Origin: a bacterium
Lineage (GTDB): Bacteria; Zhuqueibacterota; QNDG01; DSAB01
Length of the DNA stretch: 64,000 bases
Assembly: GCA_016931965.1 (NCBI GenBank)
Contig: JAFGDT010000021.1
Location: 1 to 64,000, forward strand
Direction: 5' to 3'
Both the position numbers and the translations under genes were made by a program. This document shows positions 16,973 to 27,539 of the stretch, in pieces. How positions within the stretch are numbered: the first letter of the stretch is position 1; every line of letters starts with the position of its first letter. The notes beneath the pieces are model-generated. The model worked only from the letters and a program-made list of their open reading frames with translations, was not told the DNA's origin and ran no database searches.

Positions 16973-17656
16973 ATGTTGTACAGACTACAAAGGGAGATCG
17001 AAAATTTAAAAAAAAGAATATTAACCTTGGGAGCACTTGTTGAAGAACATGTCTACCTGGCTGTCAAAGCCATCAGCGACCGCGATGAAAAATTAGCCCA
17101 GCAGGTGATCGATGGGGATATGAAAATAGACGAAATGGAAGTGGACCTTGAAGAAGAGTGTTTGAAGCTTCTGGCTCTGCACCAACCTGTAGCCATCGAT
17201 TTGAGATTTATTGTAGCTGTCCTTAAGATTAATAATGATCTGGAACGTATTGGAGATCTTGCCGTCAATATCGGAGAAAGGGCAGCCTATCTGGCGGTCA
17301 AGGAACCGGTTAAAATGCCATTCGATTTTAAAAAAATGACAGACAAGGTCAGAACGATGCTGAAAAAAAGTCTGGATTCGCTGGTCAATGTGGATACCAA
17401 ACTGGCTTTGGAAGTCGGCGGAATGGATGATGAAGTAGACGCAATCAACCGCGAAACATACAGAAAGGTCGCTGAAGGAATAAAAAAACACCCTGAACAG
17501 TCGGATTGCTTACTTCATTTATTGAGTGTTTCCCGGCATTTGGAACGGATGGCCGACCAGGCAACCAATATCGCAGAAGATGTCATTTATATGATTGATG
17601 GAACCATTGTTCGTCATAAAACTGAAAAATATGTAACATCATCCATCAAGAAATGA
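16973..17656 (+). CDS. phoU: Phosphate signalling protein PhoU
   Basis: 227 residues, typical PhoU length, with two three-helix PhoU repeats. The repeat signatures are VLKINNDLERIGDLAVNIGERA (near 85-106) and LLSVSRHLERMADQATNIAEDVIY (near 182-205), carrying the metal-binding E-x2-D positions. It links Pst transport to PhoR inhibition when phosphate is plentiful. GGAGG precedes the ATG. It is transcribed divergently from the porin-pst operon instead of following pstB as in enteric bacteria. Confidence 0.94.
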   Translation: MLYRLQREIENLKKRILTLGALVEEHVYLAVKAISDRDEKLAQQVIDGDMKIDEMEVDLEEECLKLLALHQPVAIDLRFIVAVLKINNDLERIGDLAVNIGERAAYLAVKEPVKMPFDFKKMTDKVRTMLKKSLDSLVNVDTKLALEVGGMDDEVDAINRETYRKVAEGIKKHPEQSDCLLHLLSVSRHLERMADQATNIAEDVIYMIDGTIVRHKTEKYVTSSIKK

Positions 17657-17758
17657 GTTGCTATTCTCACTTTTTTACTTGATTTGTTAATAATTTGTTC
17701 ATATACTTTGTCTGTGGATTGGTATGTTGAACAGCCAATTCTCTGACAAGGGAGATGA

Positions 17759-18415
17759 ATGGTACCGCTTTTCAGAACAGTAAAGGAAGACATACAAACC
17801 GTCTTTGCGAAAGATCCCGCTGCGAAATCAACTCTCGAAGTCCTGGTATGCTATCCGGGATTGCATGCGCTCTGGTCACACCGACTGGCTCACTGCTTGT
17901 GGAAATGCAAATTGTTCCTGCTTGCTCGGATCATATCTCACATCAACCGGTTTTTCACAAATATTGAAATTCATCCCGGAGCCAAAATCGGGAGACAATT
18001 TTTTATCGACCATGGTTCGGGTGTCGTGATTGGCGAAACAACCGAGATCGGCGACAATGTCCTGCTCTATCAGGGTGTTGTACTTGGTGGAACCTCATTA
18101 AAAAAGGAAAAACGACATCCCACAATCGGCAACGACGTTGTGATTGGGGCCGGATCCACGCTTCTCGGTCCCATTCACATCGGGGATGGTGCGAAGGTTG
18201 GGGCAGGCTCCGTCGTCATCTCAGATGTTCCGCCGGAGAAAACCGTCGTCGGTGTGCCGGCACGAATTGCTGGTGAGCACGAACACCTTCTTGTCGATTT
18301 GAACCATGCGCAATTGCCCGATCCGGTTGTCGACACACTTAAACATTTGTTGGAAGAACAAAAAAAGATTAAAAAACGAATCACAAACATGGAAAAGCAT
18401 CACCCGGATAAATGA
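17759..18415 (+). CDS. cysE: Serine O-acetyltransferase
   Basis: 218 residues. The left-handed beta-helix of hexapeptide repeats runs from IHPGAKIG (71-78) to about 180, with catalytic Asp84-His85 in [14 protein letters not shown] and the [16 protein letters not shown] loop typical of SAT. The N-terminal helical domain is short, as in the EpsC-type bacterial enzymes. It makes O-acetylserine from serine and acetyl-CoA for cysteine synthesis. GGGAG lies four bases before the ATG; another ATG four bases earlier is out of frame. Confidence 0.93.
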   Translation: MVPLFRTVKEDIQTVFAKDPAAKSTLEVLVCYPGLHALWSHRLAHCLWKCKLFLLARIISHINRFFTNIEIHPGAKIGRQFFIDHGSGVVIGETTEIGDNVLLYQGVVLGGTSLKKEKRHPTIGNDVVIGAGSTLLGPIHIGDGAKVGAGSVVISDVPPEKTVVGVPARIAGEHEHLLVDLNHAQLPDPVVDTLKHLLEEQKKIKKRITNMEKHHPDK

Positions 18416-18450
18416 ATAACAAAATGGGATTGAATTGAAGGGATGATCGA

Positions 18451-19257
18451 ATGGGATCGCAAGAAAAAATCACCATCCCCAAAATCATGAAAATGAAGGA
18501 AAAGGGTGAAAAAATCGCCTGCCTGACCGCCTACGATTGGATCATGGCCACACTCCTGGATGTATCTGAGATCGACCTCATCCTGATCGGTGATTCAGGC
18601 GCCATGGTCTTTGCGGGACACAATACGACCCTTCCCATCACAGTGGATCAAATGGTTTACCATACACAATCCGTCACACGTGGCGTTACACGTGCATTAA
18701 CCATTACGGATATGCCGTTTCTCTCTTATCAAGTCAACCCCGAAGATGCGTTGCGGAATGCAGGTCGGTTTCTGAAAAAAGGAGGAGCCGACGGTGTCAA
18801 GCTGGAAGGGGGATGTTCGATTCTTGAGACGGTCCAAAAGCTTGTCAAATCGGGTATCCCTGTAATGGGACATATCGGTCTGACTCCTCAGTCTATTCGC
18901 GTGTTTGGCGGTTATCCTATCCAAGGGAAAAAGACCGGCGAAGCCGATCGGCTCAAACAGGATGCCAAGTGTCTGGAGGAAGCGGGCGCATTCTCTCTCG
19001 TCCTGGAAAAAATTCCCGCAGGTCTGGCAAAAGAAATCACCCAATCGATTGCCATTCCGACCATCGGGATTGGAGCCGGACCTTATTGTGACGGCCAAAT
19101 CTTGGTTACACATGACATGCTGGGTCTTTTTGAAAGTTTCAAACCGAGATTCGTTAGACGATATGCGGAAATTGCCCAAATCATACGCCAATCGGTAGCA
19201 CAGTATACCAAAGAAGTGAAGGAAGGAAAATATCCTTCTTCTGAAGAAAGTTACTGA
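18451..19257 (+). CDS. panB: 3-methyl-2-oxobutanoate hydroxymethyltransferase
   Basis: 268 residues, the usual PanB size. Metal ligands Asp48 (IGDS), Asp87 (TDMPF) and Glu119 (KLEGG), and catalytic Glu186 (VLEKIP), align with the E. coli enzyme; GHIGLTPQS and IGIGAGPYCDGQILV are also diagnostic. It transfers a one-carbon unit from methylene-THF to ketoisovalerate in pantothenate synthesis. It follows cysE by 35 bp; no other pantothenate gene is in the window. Confidence 0.96.
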   Translation: MGSQEKITIPKIMKMKEKGEKIACLTAYDWIMATLLDVSEIDLILIGDSGAMVFAGHNTTLPITVDQMVYHTQSVTRGVTRALTITDMPFLSYQVNPEDALRNAGRFLKKGGADGVKLEGGCSILETVQKLVKSGIPVMGHIGLTPQSIRVFGGYPIQGKKTGEADRLKQDAKCLEEAGAFSLVLEKIPAGLAKEITQSIAIPTIGIGAGPYCDGQILVTHDMLGLFESFKPRFVRRYAEIAQIIRQSVAQYTKEVKEGKYPSSEESY

Positions 19258-19298
19258 TTGGCGTTTAAGTGGTTAACATAGCCATTGGAGAAACACCC

Positions 19299-19775
19299 AT
19301 GGAATCATTGTTGCTCTTCTTTCTGGTTGGGTTGTTTATTTTTGTCATAAAAAATCTGACAAAAAATCAAAGCAGAACAAATCGTTTTTTAGCTTTTTCG
19401 GGAGGTGGCTTTCTGTCCGGGGCAGTTATTGGATTGGCCATTGGATCGCCCCTTGATCCGCTGATCGATATTCCGTGGTGGCAAGTGGCTGTTATCGGAA
19501 GCATGGCGGGCATGATACTATTCAGGGCAGAGATGATCAACCTATTTACTTATGGTGCGATCAGGCACTTTTCGACAATCCTTTTGGGACTCGTTCTCTC
19601 CATTCTTTCCTATGGTCTGTTTTTGCTTCACGCAACAATTGCGCAGAGCACATCTCTTCTATATGCAAGAAAAACGGTTGTGATTCTTGTTTTTATACTG
19701 ATTGGGTTTATTACGATGTTTGGATATACGTTTCCCGAAAGATGGTTCAAGCAACGCAACTCACAAAACAATTAA
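19299..19775 (+). CDS. Hypothetical membrane protein, about 158 residues
   Basis: Four to five predicted membrane helices and a glycine-rich loop (FSGGGFLSGAVIGLAIG). No family recognised. An in-frame GTG at 19269 would add ten residues, but the ATG at 19299 has TTGGAG at eight bases and is preferred. The stop TAA shares the TTAA tetranucleotide with the stop of the convergent hybrid kinase, so the two genes overlap by four bases with no room for a terminator between them. Confidence 0.65.
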   Translation: MESLLLFFLVGLFIFVIKNLTKNQSRTNRFLAFSGGGFLSGAVIGLAIGSPLDPLIDIPWWQVAVIGSMAGMILFRAEMINLFTYGAIRHFSTILLGLVLSILSYGLFLLHATIAQSTSLLYARKTVVILVFILIGFITMFGYTFPERWFKQRNSQNN

Positions 19776-22438
19776 TGTATCGCTTCTTGTATTGCCCCCA
19801 ACAAACCAAACAGAGTGTAAGGTTTTTCTAAAAACTGGTATCCTTTCTCCTGGATGAGGGGCCATTGTGATTTATGATCAGTATATCCACTGCTTAAGAG
19901 AATTCGGAGTCGAGGATCATTACACGACAACTCATCGACCAGTTCAATCCCATTGCCGTCAGGTAAAACCACATCACTAAAAATAAGGTTGAAATTACCC
20001 TTTTCTCGTTTAAAAACATGTCGAGCTTCTTCAATTGTTTTGCTGAGAAAAACACGATATCCGTGCTTAAAGAGAATTTTGTGCGCCAATTCTCGAACAT
20101 GTTTTTCATCTTCCACAATCAAGATCCGTTCTCCATTGCCCTGGAATTTTTTCGTTGATACGATCTTCTTTTTCTCTTCTCTTGTTTTTTGAAAGAAAGC
20201 TGGCAGATAAACTTTGAATGTCGAACCCTGTTCCGGCTCGCTATAAACATGAACCCATCCTCCATGTTCTTTAACAATCCCATAAATCACGGAGAGCCCC
20301 AATCCTGTCCCTTTTCCCACACTTTTTGTCGTAAAAAAAGGTTCAAAAACATGTTGAATGATTTCTTTCTCTATGCCCACACCGGTATCGGTCACAGACA
20401 TGCGCACAAAGCGACCCGGCTTGGCTTCAGGGAATGCTTTCTTAAAAGGTTGCTCGATAACGACGTTTTCTGTTTTGATGCTAATCCTGCCGCCGTTTGG
20501 CATGGCATCCCTGGCGTTGACAATAAAATTCATCACGACCTGCTCCAGTGTGCCCCTGTCTGCATGAACGACCCAAAGATCGGGACTCAAATCGGTATAG
20601 ACCTTGATGTCTTCACCAATTAAACGCTTAATAATTTTATGTAAATTACCTATTACATCGTTTAAATCCAGCGAGATAAACTTCATAGGTTGTTTCCGAC
20701 TGAAAAGCAACAGCTCACGGGTCAGTTCCGCAGCTCTCTCAGAAGCATTCTGAATCTCCTTGAGATCACGACATACAGGGTTCGATTCATCCACTTCAAA
20801 AAGTGCCATGTCTGCACATCCTCTTATGGCAGTCAATAAATTATTAAAATCATGGGCTATTCCTCCAGCCAATATCCCGATCGCCTCCATCTTCTGTGCA
20901 TGTAATAGTTGTGCTTCCAACTTTTTAATTTCTGTAACATCTAAAATCTGAGCTACGATTTGTACCTTTCCCGTTAAATTCTTAATCGAAGAGACAATAA
21001 CAACCAATTTTCTTTTCTCCCCATTTTTGGTCATAACCTCAACTTCTTTCTTTTCGACAGGGAGATTTTGATTTTCTTTTTGTTTTTCCATAAAATGAAC
21101 GATCAGCTGTTCGGTCTCACTATTAATAAATTGATTAAATTTCTGATTGATCATTTCTTGCCAGGAATACCCAATAATACGTACAAATTCTTTATTAATA
21201 TATAAAAACCGATAATCATCATCTAAAGTAAATATTCCTGTAAATGAATTTTCGACCAATGAACGAAAACGCTCTTCACTTTCCCTCAATGCGTTTTCAG
21301 CATATTTGTGCTCTGTAATGTCTTCGATAGTACCTTCATAATACAATATGTTTCCCTTCTCATCACGAAACGCCTTTGCATTTTCTCGCACAACAAGAGC
21401 AGTCCCATCTTTTCTTTTCCATGTGGATTCCAAACCTATAATCTGTCCGTCACTTTCAATGCGTTCTTTAAACGTGGAACGCGGATATCCCATCATACTA
21501 TCATCAATTTCCAGATTACATTTTGCAAGTTCCTGAAAAGAACCATATCCTGTCATGTTGATCAGTTTGGCATTCGCCATAAGAATCTTTCCATTTGGAC
21601 TCGTTCTGTAAATACCAATAGGGGCGTTTTCAAAAATATTCTTAAACCGCTCTTCCATTTCCTGGCGGGCTTTCTCTACTTTTTTACGTTCCGTAACATC
21701 ACGAAAAACCAATACAGCACCACTGACGTTCTGATTATGATCGACAATAGGCGACACCGTATTGTCAACAGGTATTCTCACTCCGTTTTGAGAAACAAGA
21801 ATCTGGCTATTCCTGGACCATACAATACCCTTTTTCAGGATTTTCTTTAAAGGAATCCGAACTGGCAAATCTGTTTTATAATGGACAACCTTAAATATCT
21901 TTCTCAAATCTTTTTGAACTGCATCATTGCTGGTCTTGCCTGTAAGTTTCTCGGCAATAGGATTCATAAATGTGATCAACCCGTTTATGTCCGTTGTAAT
22001 AACTGCATCACTAACGCTATTCAGTACAGTAGATAACCACTGTTCCTTGTCCCTTAAATTCTTTTCCATTTTATGCTTATAAAGAGCAATCTCAATGGCA
22101 ATGTGCAATTCCCGTTCTTGCAAGGGTTTTAATGCATATCCATAAAGACTTGTTACTTTTGCTCTTTGAAGGGTTTTCTCATCCGAATAAGCAGTCAAAT
22201 AGATCACCGGTATATCGAAACGGCTATGTATGATTTCAGCGGTTTGTACACCATCCATTTTCCCCTTCAACATCACATCCATTATAATTAAATCAGGTTG
22301 CACTTCTGCACATCTCTGGATAGCATGTTTCCCCCTATCAACAATCTTAATAACATCATACCCCATACTTTCCAATCTGTCTTTGATCTCCATGGCTACG
22401 ATGGTTTCGTCTTCAACAATCATTATTTTTATTTTCAT
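19772..22438 (-). CDS. Hybrid sensor kinase: REC-PAS-PAS-PAS-HisKA-HATPase-REC
   Basis: 888 residues, all cytosolic. An N-terminal receiver (1-120, Asp54) is followed by three PAS domains (about 135-250, 262-378, 383-503), HisKA with His529 in GGIAHDFNNLL, an NtrB-like HATPase with GTGLGLSV (710-717), and a C-terminal receiver (about 770-886, Asp822). A kinase that begins with a receiver is normally itself the target of another kinase; the gene ten bases upstream encodes a membrane HisKA_2 kinase without a receiver, so a relay between them is likely. No DNA-binding output domain is present. Confidence 0.9.
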   Translation of the reverse strand: MKIKIMIVEDETIVAMEIKDRLESMGYDVIKIVDRGKHAIQRCAEVQPDLIIMDVMLKGKMDGVQTAEIIHSRFDIPVIYLTAYSDEKTLQRAKVTSLYGYALKPLQERELHIAIEIALYKHKMEKNLRDKEQWLSTVLNSVSDAVITTDINGLITFMNPIAEKLTGKTSNDAVQKDLRKIFKVVHYKTDLPVRIPLKKILKKGIVWSRNSQILVSQNGVRIPVDNTVSPIVDHNQNVSGAVLVFRDVTERKKVEKARQEMEERFKNIFENAPIGIYRTSPNGKILMANAKLINMTGYGSFQELAKCNLEIDDSMMGYPRSTFKERIESDGQIIGLESTWKRKDGTALVVRENAKAFRDEKGNILYYEGTIEDITEHKYAENALRESEERFRSLVENSFTGIFTLDDDYRFLYINKEFVRIIGYSWQEMINQKFNQFINSETEQLIVHFMEKQKENQNLPVEKKEVEVMTKNGEKRKLVVIVSSIKNLTGKVQIVAQILDVTEIKKLEAQLLHAQKMEAIGILAGGIAHDFNNLLTAIRGCADMALFEVDESNPVCRDLKEIQNASERAAELTRELLLFSRKQPMKFISLDLNDVIGNLHKIIKRLIGEDIKVYTDLSPDLWVVHADRGTLEQVVMNFIVNARDAMPNGGRISIKTENVVIEQPFKKAFPEAKPGRFVRMSVTDTGVGIEKEIIQHVFEPFFTTKSVGKGTGLGLSVIYGIVKEHGGWVHVYSEPEQGSTFKVYLPAFFQKTREEKKKIVSTKKFQGNGERILIVEDEKHVRELAHKILFKHGYRVFLSKTIEEARHVFKREKGNFNLIFSDVVLPDGNGIELVDELSCNDPRLRILLSSGYTDHKSQWPLIQEKGYQFLEKPYTLFGLLGAIQEAIH

Positions 22439-22447
22439 TTTTCTGTC

Positions 22448-23899
22448 CTATACATGAACATGACAACGAATTTTGAATGATGTTCCAGAACTGCAGTCCA
22501 GTTCGATTACACCATCCATTTGCTGGGTTAAGTTTCTGACCAATTGTAACCCCAATGTGCTTGTATCGTTCATATTGAAATTTTTCGGGAATCCTACACC
22601 ATTATCACTTACCACCAAAGTACACGACCTCATATCTGCACTATGAGCTTGATCACCATTTTCAGAAAAAAGTTCGATATTGATAACACCATTCCGGTCT
22701 CCAGGAAATGCATATTTTAAAGAATTTGAAACAAGCTCACTGACAATTAAACCGCAAGGAATCGCTTTCTCTATCGACAATGGAATTTCATCAACACGGA
22801 TCTGAATGTCAATGTGTTTTCCGTTTGTTGAATAAGTCTGCAATAAATGGTATGTTATACTTCTCAGGTATTCTTCCAAATTGATATTAACGAAATTTTT
22901 TGATCGATACAATTTTTCATGAACAAGTGCCATTGATCTTACACGGTTTTGGCTGTCTTTGAATTGTTCAAGTGCATTTTTATCCTTGATCTTTTTACTT
23001 TGAATATAGAGCAGACTTGAAATCACCTGCAGATTATTTTTCACACGATGATGAATTTCTTTAAGCAGTACCTCTTTTTCTTGCAGCGAATCCCTGAGCT
23101 GATCCTCGGCTTTTTGACGTTCAATGATCTCCTGCTGCAATGCTTCTGTACGTTCATCAACCCGTCTTTCTAATTCCTCTTGATTTTCCTGCAACACCAA
23201 GTCCCGTTTTTGAATCTGGATTAACATCTCATTAAAACCATCGATTAAAAGGCCCAATTCATCTTCGGTCTTTTTCTCCGCTCTGATCGAATAATCTTTT
23301 TTAAGAGATACATTTTTCACGATCTGTAACAAATGTAAAATCGGTTTTGAAATAACATGTTGAAACTTTAAAATCAACAAAAACACAACCAAATTAGACA
23401 ATAAAAAAATCCAGGCAACAATACCGATAAACTGATTCAAATAAGCATACATCTCTTTTAAATGATACTGGATGCGCAGATGGCCTATTTCTTCTCCCTC
23501 TAAAACAATAGAATGATTAAATACAAGGTAATCCTTTTCAAAACGGTACGGATACTGTTCTAATTTTTCTGGTACGTTAATTTTAACATAATCTCGATTA
23601 TACACTGCAAATAAACGGTAATCTGATCGATAGATGCTTGCGCATACGATCGACGGCGAGGCAGACAAAGCAGATAATATTTCCTCAGCAGTACCCGAAT
23701 CGTCAAAAGAAAGGGCAGCGGTACTGTTGTTACTGATAATTTCTGCCATAATCGAAAGTTCATTGAGTAGTGCACTGCGAAACCTGATCCGTTCATATAG
23801 AATAAATGTCAGACACACAATGACAAGTGCGGTCATGCTGGCCAGTGTCGTGATGAACATCAGCTTCCGTTTAATAGACAATTTTTTAAAACTTATCAT
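22448..23899 (-). CDS. Membrane sensor kinase, CHASE8-like sensor, HAMP, HisKA_2
   Basis: 483 residues. First helix 13-33; a periplasmic part of about 120 residues with the [13 protein letters not shown] pattern seen in CHASE8-type sensors that accompany YfiN/YfiR systems; second helix 157-177; HAMP about 178-232; a coiled coil; then HisKA_2 with [10 protein letters not shown] (phospho-His283 or 284) and an HATPase with SDNGVGFP. The open frame reaches 23971, but AAGGAAG six bases before the ATG at 23899 identifies the start. It lies between the TonB receptor and the receiver-led hybrid kinase, its probable partner. Confidence 0.85.
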   Translation of the reverse strand: MISFKKLSIKRKLMFITTLASMTALVIVCLTFILYERIRFRSALLNELSIMAEIISNNSTAALSFDDSGTAEEILSALSASPSIVCASIYRSDYRLFAVYNRDYVKINVPEKLEQYPYRFEKDYLVFNHSIVLEGEEIGHLRIQYHLKEMYAYLNQFIGIVAWIFLLSNLVVFLLILKFQHVISKPILHLLQIVKNVSLKKDYSIRAEKKTEDELGLLIDGFNEMLIQIQKRDLVLQENQEELERRVDERTEALQQEIIERQKAEDQLRDSLQEKEVLLKEIHHRVKNNLQVISSLLYIQSKKIKDKNALEQFKDSQNRVRSMALVHEKLYRSKNFVNINLEEYLRSITYHLLQTYSTNGKHIDIQIRVDEIPLSIEKAIPCGLIVSELVSNSLKYAFPGDRNGVINIELFSENGDQAHSADMRSCTLVVSDNGVGFPKNFNMNDTSTLGLQLVRNLTQQMDGVIELDCSSGTSFKIRCHVHV

Positions 23900-23939
23900 G
23901 ACGACTTCCTTGCCAATCCCCATAAAATTATTAACATGA

Positions 23940-25952
23940 TTAAAATGTCCACACAACAGATCCGTACACACGACTTATTATTTGGGTTGCCGTAACATGC
24001 AAAAATTCGGGCTGAAATTCACGATGGCGATGATCAATCAGATTTCTACCCACAATGGATAACCGAAGATATGAATTTAATTTCCAACTTAAACAGGCAT
24101 CAAACATAAAGTACTTACCAATATTCATAAAAGGTATTGCATCCGTATAACGAATACTCGAAAACAATTCTATTCTCTTGTTTAATTCAATCGTTGACTG
24201 AATTTGGAATTGATGTTCCGGATTGGCTTCATCATGATCTTTTTGGATATTAATAATATCATACATCATATTCTCATTGGTCAATTTGATTTTAAGATAA
24301 CTGTACCAACCGTATAGCCGCCACCAATCGAACGGCCACCAGTTGGCGGCCAACTCAACACCATACGATTTGCCATAAGTATCATTTCTGGGGGTTACAG
24401 GAATAATCAGCGGTATGCTCAATTGAATGTTCTGTTCCGGATCAATAATGACACTTCGTAAATTTCGATAACGATTAAAAAACGTGGCAACATCCAGTGA
24501 GAAGTGATCTGATAGAATAAAACGATAACCCAATTCATAAGCAAGCAGCGTTTCTGATTGATAATCCTGGTTCCCAAATACGGATGGTAAAAATGGCAAT
24601 GACAAAAAATTTCGGGGATCATCCGGGAGTATTACGGTTGTATTGAGTTGGCAATAATACTCGACTCGAGAAGGCGTTCTGATCGCATGCGAAACAGCTC
24701 CCCATAATCGATTGCGCGTATCGGGTTTCCACATCACACGAAAATTGGGCTGCATTTCAAATCCGGTATAATCATTATGCTCAAACTTTGAACCTAATGC
24801 AAAAGTAAGTCTATTACAACAAAACGAAAATTCATCTTGAATAAAAGCACTGAACAATTGAAAGTTACGATGATTGGGAACAAGTGTGAGTACGAATGTA
24901 TTTTTATACCAGTCGCTCGAATAACGATATCCCAAGCCCCATACGATCTCCTGCAAACGCCCTAATTGAAACCGATGTTGAAAATCAGCATAAAAATTAC
25001 TGACATTTCCTGTGCCGATCTCATCTTTCATTTCATTACGATCAAATATCAACTGTAATTCCATATCGGTCTGATATGAAAATGGAACTTTCCATCGTCC
25101 TAAAATATATCCTTCGACAAATTTGGATTCCGCATCAAATTCATTGAAATAGGGTTCATCTAACGATGGGATACTAAATGTTTGACCAAATCGAACATGA
25201 TTAATATTCCCTAAAACAGTAATGTCGTGGATACCAGATATATTCCAATCAATTCGAAAACCACCTTGTAATCCCCGTGACTGGTCTGCTGCTGTATTGC
25301 CTGCTAAATCCACAAATGGACCTCGCTTATAATACTTTGAATAGATCCGATAATAAAAATCCTCTCCAATTTTACAACCATAACGACTATTTATAAATCC
25401 TTTTTCCCAGGAGCCACCACCCACCACAAGAAGCCCCCTCTGCGTATCGGCTGCATGTTTTGTAATAACATTAATGATTCCATTGACAGCATTCGCCCCC
25501 CAAATGGAAGCACCCGGACCGCGAATCACCTCAATTCGTTCGATGTCTTCCAACAAAACATTCTGGACCTCCCAGAACACACCTGAAAAAAGTGGCGAGT
25601 AAATACTTCGTCCGTCAATGAGAACCAATAACTTATTGGCATATTTTCCATTAAAACCCCGAGCACTGACTGCCCACTTATTCGCATCAATATGGGCCAC
25701 CTGAATTCCAGGCACCATCCGTAACACTTCAGGCAAACTGGTTGCTCCAGACCGTCGAATATCATCCTGTGTAATAACAGTCATTGCAGCTGCTATTTCC
25801 GACAGACTCTCTACTTTTTTCGATGCCAAAGTGACTTTGATATTCATGAGCTCTTCAAGGCTGAGTTCTGTAAGATCAATTTTTGTTTGTGCAATGCAAA
25901 TATCTATACTCCATACAAGAAACAATATGGATCTCAAAAAAAACTGTCTCAT
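23940..25952 (-). CDS. TonB-dependent receptor plug/barrel of the YfiR cluster
   Basis: 670 residues with a signal peptide. The plug domain about 35-165 includes [30 protein letters not shown] and [25 protein letters not shown]; a 22-strand barrel ends with a terminal Phe (YGSVVWTF), the usual outer-membrane assembly signal. The SLEELM form is typical of receptors found with YfiR proteins. The frame opens at a TTG at 25970, but the ATG at 25952 has AAGGGA upstream. It lies between YfiR and the sensor kinases, suggesting a sensory rather than purely uptake role; the ligand is unknown. Confidence 0.88.
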   Translation of the reverse strand: MRQFFLRSILFLVWSIDICIAQTKIDLTELSLEELMNIKVTLASKKVESLSEIAAAMTVITQDDIRRSGATSLPEVLRMVPGIQVAHIDANKWAVSARGFNGKYANKLLVLIDGRSIYSPLFSGVFWEVQNVLLEDIERIEVIRGPGASIWGANAVNGIINVITKHAADTQRGLLVVGGGSWEKGFINSRYGCKIGEDFYYRIYSKYYKRGPFVDLAGNTAADQSRGLQGGFRIDWNISGIHDITVLGNINHVRFGQTFSIPSLDEPYFNEFDAESKFVEGYILGRWKVPFSYQTDMELQLIFDRNEMKDEIGTGNVSNFYADFQHRFQLGRLQEIVWGLGYRYSSDWYKNTFVLTLVPNHRNFQLFSAFIQDEFSFCCNRLTFALGSKFEHNDYTGFEMQPNFRVMWKPDTRNRLWGAVSHAIRTPSRVEYYCQLNTTVILPDDPRNFLSLPFLPSVFGNQDYQSETLLAYELGYRFILSDHFSLDVATFFNRYRNLRSVIIDPEQNIQLSIPLIIPVTPRNDTYGKSYGVELAANWWPFDWWRLYGWYSYLKIKLTNENMMYDIINIQKDHDEANPEHQFQIQSTIELNKRIELFSSIRYTDAIPFMNIGKYFMFDACLSWKLNSYLRLSIVGRNLIDHRHREFQPEFLHVTATQIISRVYGSVVWTF

Positions 25953-25966
25953 CGAATATCCCTTTC

Positions 25967-26509
25967 TCAATTTACAATTTGGGATACATTTAACAATTTA
26001 CTACTGATCTTCAGACAGGCCCGTTCAGCAGAATCAGGATTAATACAAAGACGTACTTTGTTGTCTTCCATAAAAAAATTGATAACACCCCCCCACTCTG
26101 CAAACCCCTCCATATCTCCAACAGTCAATATGCCCAAATGATCAACATAATGAAGAATCGTATCAACACATCTGTTCTCAGACAAACCGACAAAAAGGAT
26201 ATGGCAATATTCAATATCTTGATAATTGTTAAATCGTATGATTTCCAGTGGTCGTCCTTGAATGAATTTTGATCCAATCGTTTGTTCAAGTACCTCGCTG
26301 AAAGGATCATCTCCGAGCACACCAAAAATAAAAGGAGAATCCATATCTGGAAATGCTTCCTCCGGCCACTCAATAAATTTGGCAAAATTATATAGAAATG
26401 CAGCTTTTATTTCATATTCGGATATCTCTTGAGTCTGCGCATTTCCCAAAACATGAAATCCTAAAAAACAAGTGAAAGCAATGATGATTATGTGACCATT
26501 TCTTCGCAT
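25967..26509 (-). CDS. YfiR family periplasmic protein (DUF4154)
   Basis: 180 residues with a signal peptide (to about residue 24). The family signature is clear: YEIKAAFLYNFAKFIEWPEEAF, GVLGDDPF, C-HILFVG and ILTVGD, then GGVINFF and IN-x3-A. In Pseudomonas YfiR represses the CHASE8-bearing diguanylate cyclase YfiN from the periplasm. Here the downstream kinase has a CHASE8-like periplasmic region, so YfiR may control a kinase instead. It is the first gene of the operon and its stop codon lies within bases of the receptor start region. Confidence 0.9.
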   Translation of the reverse strand: MRRNGHIIIIAFTCFLGFHVLGNAQTQEISEYEIKAAFLYNFAKFIEWPEEAFPDMDSPFIFGVLGDDPFSEVLEQTIGSKFIQGRPLEIIRFNNYQDIEYCHILFVGLSENRCVDTILHYVDHLGILTVGDMEGFAEWGGVINFFMEDNKVRLCINPDSAERACLKISSKLLNVSQIVN

Positions 26510-26912
26510 ATTCAGACTGTCATCTCAGTTAGAAAACAAATGAAATAATCGCATCAACCCCCATATCAATTCTCTTTTCAACAAAAAAACAAACTTATTT
26601 CAAATAGAATCCAAACTCAAAAAAGGCAAATTACATACCACATATGGGATATTCATCGTACAAGTTCACGCCAATCAAACGATTAAAGAGAAAAACACAG
26701 AGTTGTTACAATATTTTAATAAACATGAACATACAGAAATAAATAGTGATTGCAAAAGGCAACTATGATCTTCCAATTTGAAATTCAAGTATAAGAAAAT
26801 TCAATAAACAAAATGTCTGGGTTCTCTAAACTCAAAAGGTATTCGAGAATGAAAAAATGGAAGGAATCGTACCGGCAGGCAGAACAGTCCTTAGATAATT
26901 TTCAATTGAGAA
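26510..26912. other. Intergenic region, 403 bp, upstream of yfiR
   Basis: AT-rich spacer between the 5' end of yfiR and the 3' end of the M50 protease gene (both minus). It should hold the yfiR operon promoter. I see no convincing terminator, tRNA or coding frame in it. Confidence 0.5.
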
Positions 26913-27539
26913 TCAAAATGGCGACACACCCAATATGAGAGAGCGGAAAAAATAGACAATCGGCCAGAGAATGAATTGCAGAATGTTCAGGAAGAAGAGT
27001 GCAAAAATGATGAGAAAACCATACCGTTCAAGACGATTGTACCGAATGGCCAGGTCGGTGGGTAACAGAGCCGTTACAACCCTGGAACCATCCAGTGGGG
27101 GTATGGGGATGAGATTAAAAACAGCCAGTACAACATTGATATCCACAGCAAAAAGGAATGCCTGCGTTAATGAATGTTCGAATCCAAACGATTGAAAGGA
27201 TATTCTGAAAAGGACAGAGCCAATCAAGGCCAACAGGAAATTACTGACAGGGCCCGAGGCTCCGACAATAGCCATGTCTTTTTTGGACTCACGGAGGCGC
27301 CAGGGATTAACCGGTACCGGTTTCGCCCACCCGAAAAGAAAAGGGGACCGGGTAAGCACGAGAAAAAGTGGGAAAATGATGGTTCCAAAAAGATCGATAT
27401 GCGGAATAGGATTCAGGGTCAATCTTCCTGCATCCCTTGCTGTTGTATCCCCCCGCCAGAGCGCCACCCTCCCATGCGCCACTTCATGAAACACAATAGA
27501 AAAAACAAGGATAACAAACTGTGGAATTGAATTAATCAT
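26913..27539 (-). CDS. Site-2 protease family membrane metalloprotease (M50B)
   Basis: 208 residues with five to six helices. Zinc-binding HEVAH (18-22) lies in the first helix, and NLIPIPPLDG (142-151) supplies the third ligand Asp; GPVSNFLLAL (96-105) is the conserved central loop. This is the short, PDZ-less, Rv2869-unlike branch common in thermophiles and FCB bacteria. Substrate unknown. It lies 84 bp downstream of the mlaEFD operon, possibly as a late member. Confidence 0.9.
   Translation of the reverse strand: MINSIPQFVILVFSIVFHEVAHGRVALWRGDTTARDAGRLTLNPIPHIDLFGTIIFPLFLVLTRSPFLFGWAKPVPVNPWRLRESKKDMAIVGASGPVSNFLLALIGSVLFRISFQSFGFEHSLTQAFLFAVDINVVLAVFNLIPIPPLDGSRVVTALLPTDLAIRYNRLERYGFLIIFALFFLNILQFILWPIVYFFRSLILGVSPF

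Noticed and set aside
26849-26938. 29-codon plus-strand frame in the spacer before the M50 gene end
   Set aside because: Too short, no ribosome site, and it overlaps the end of the protease gene.
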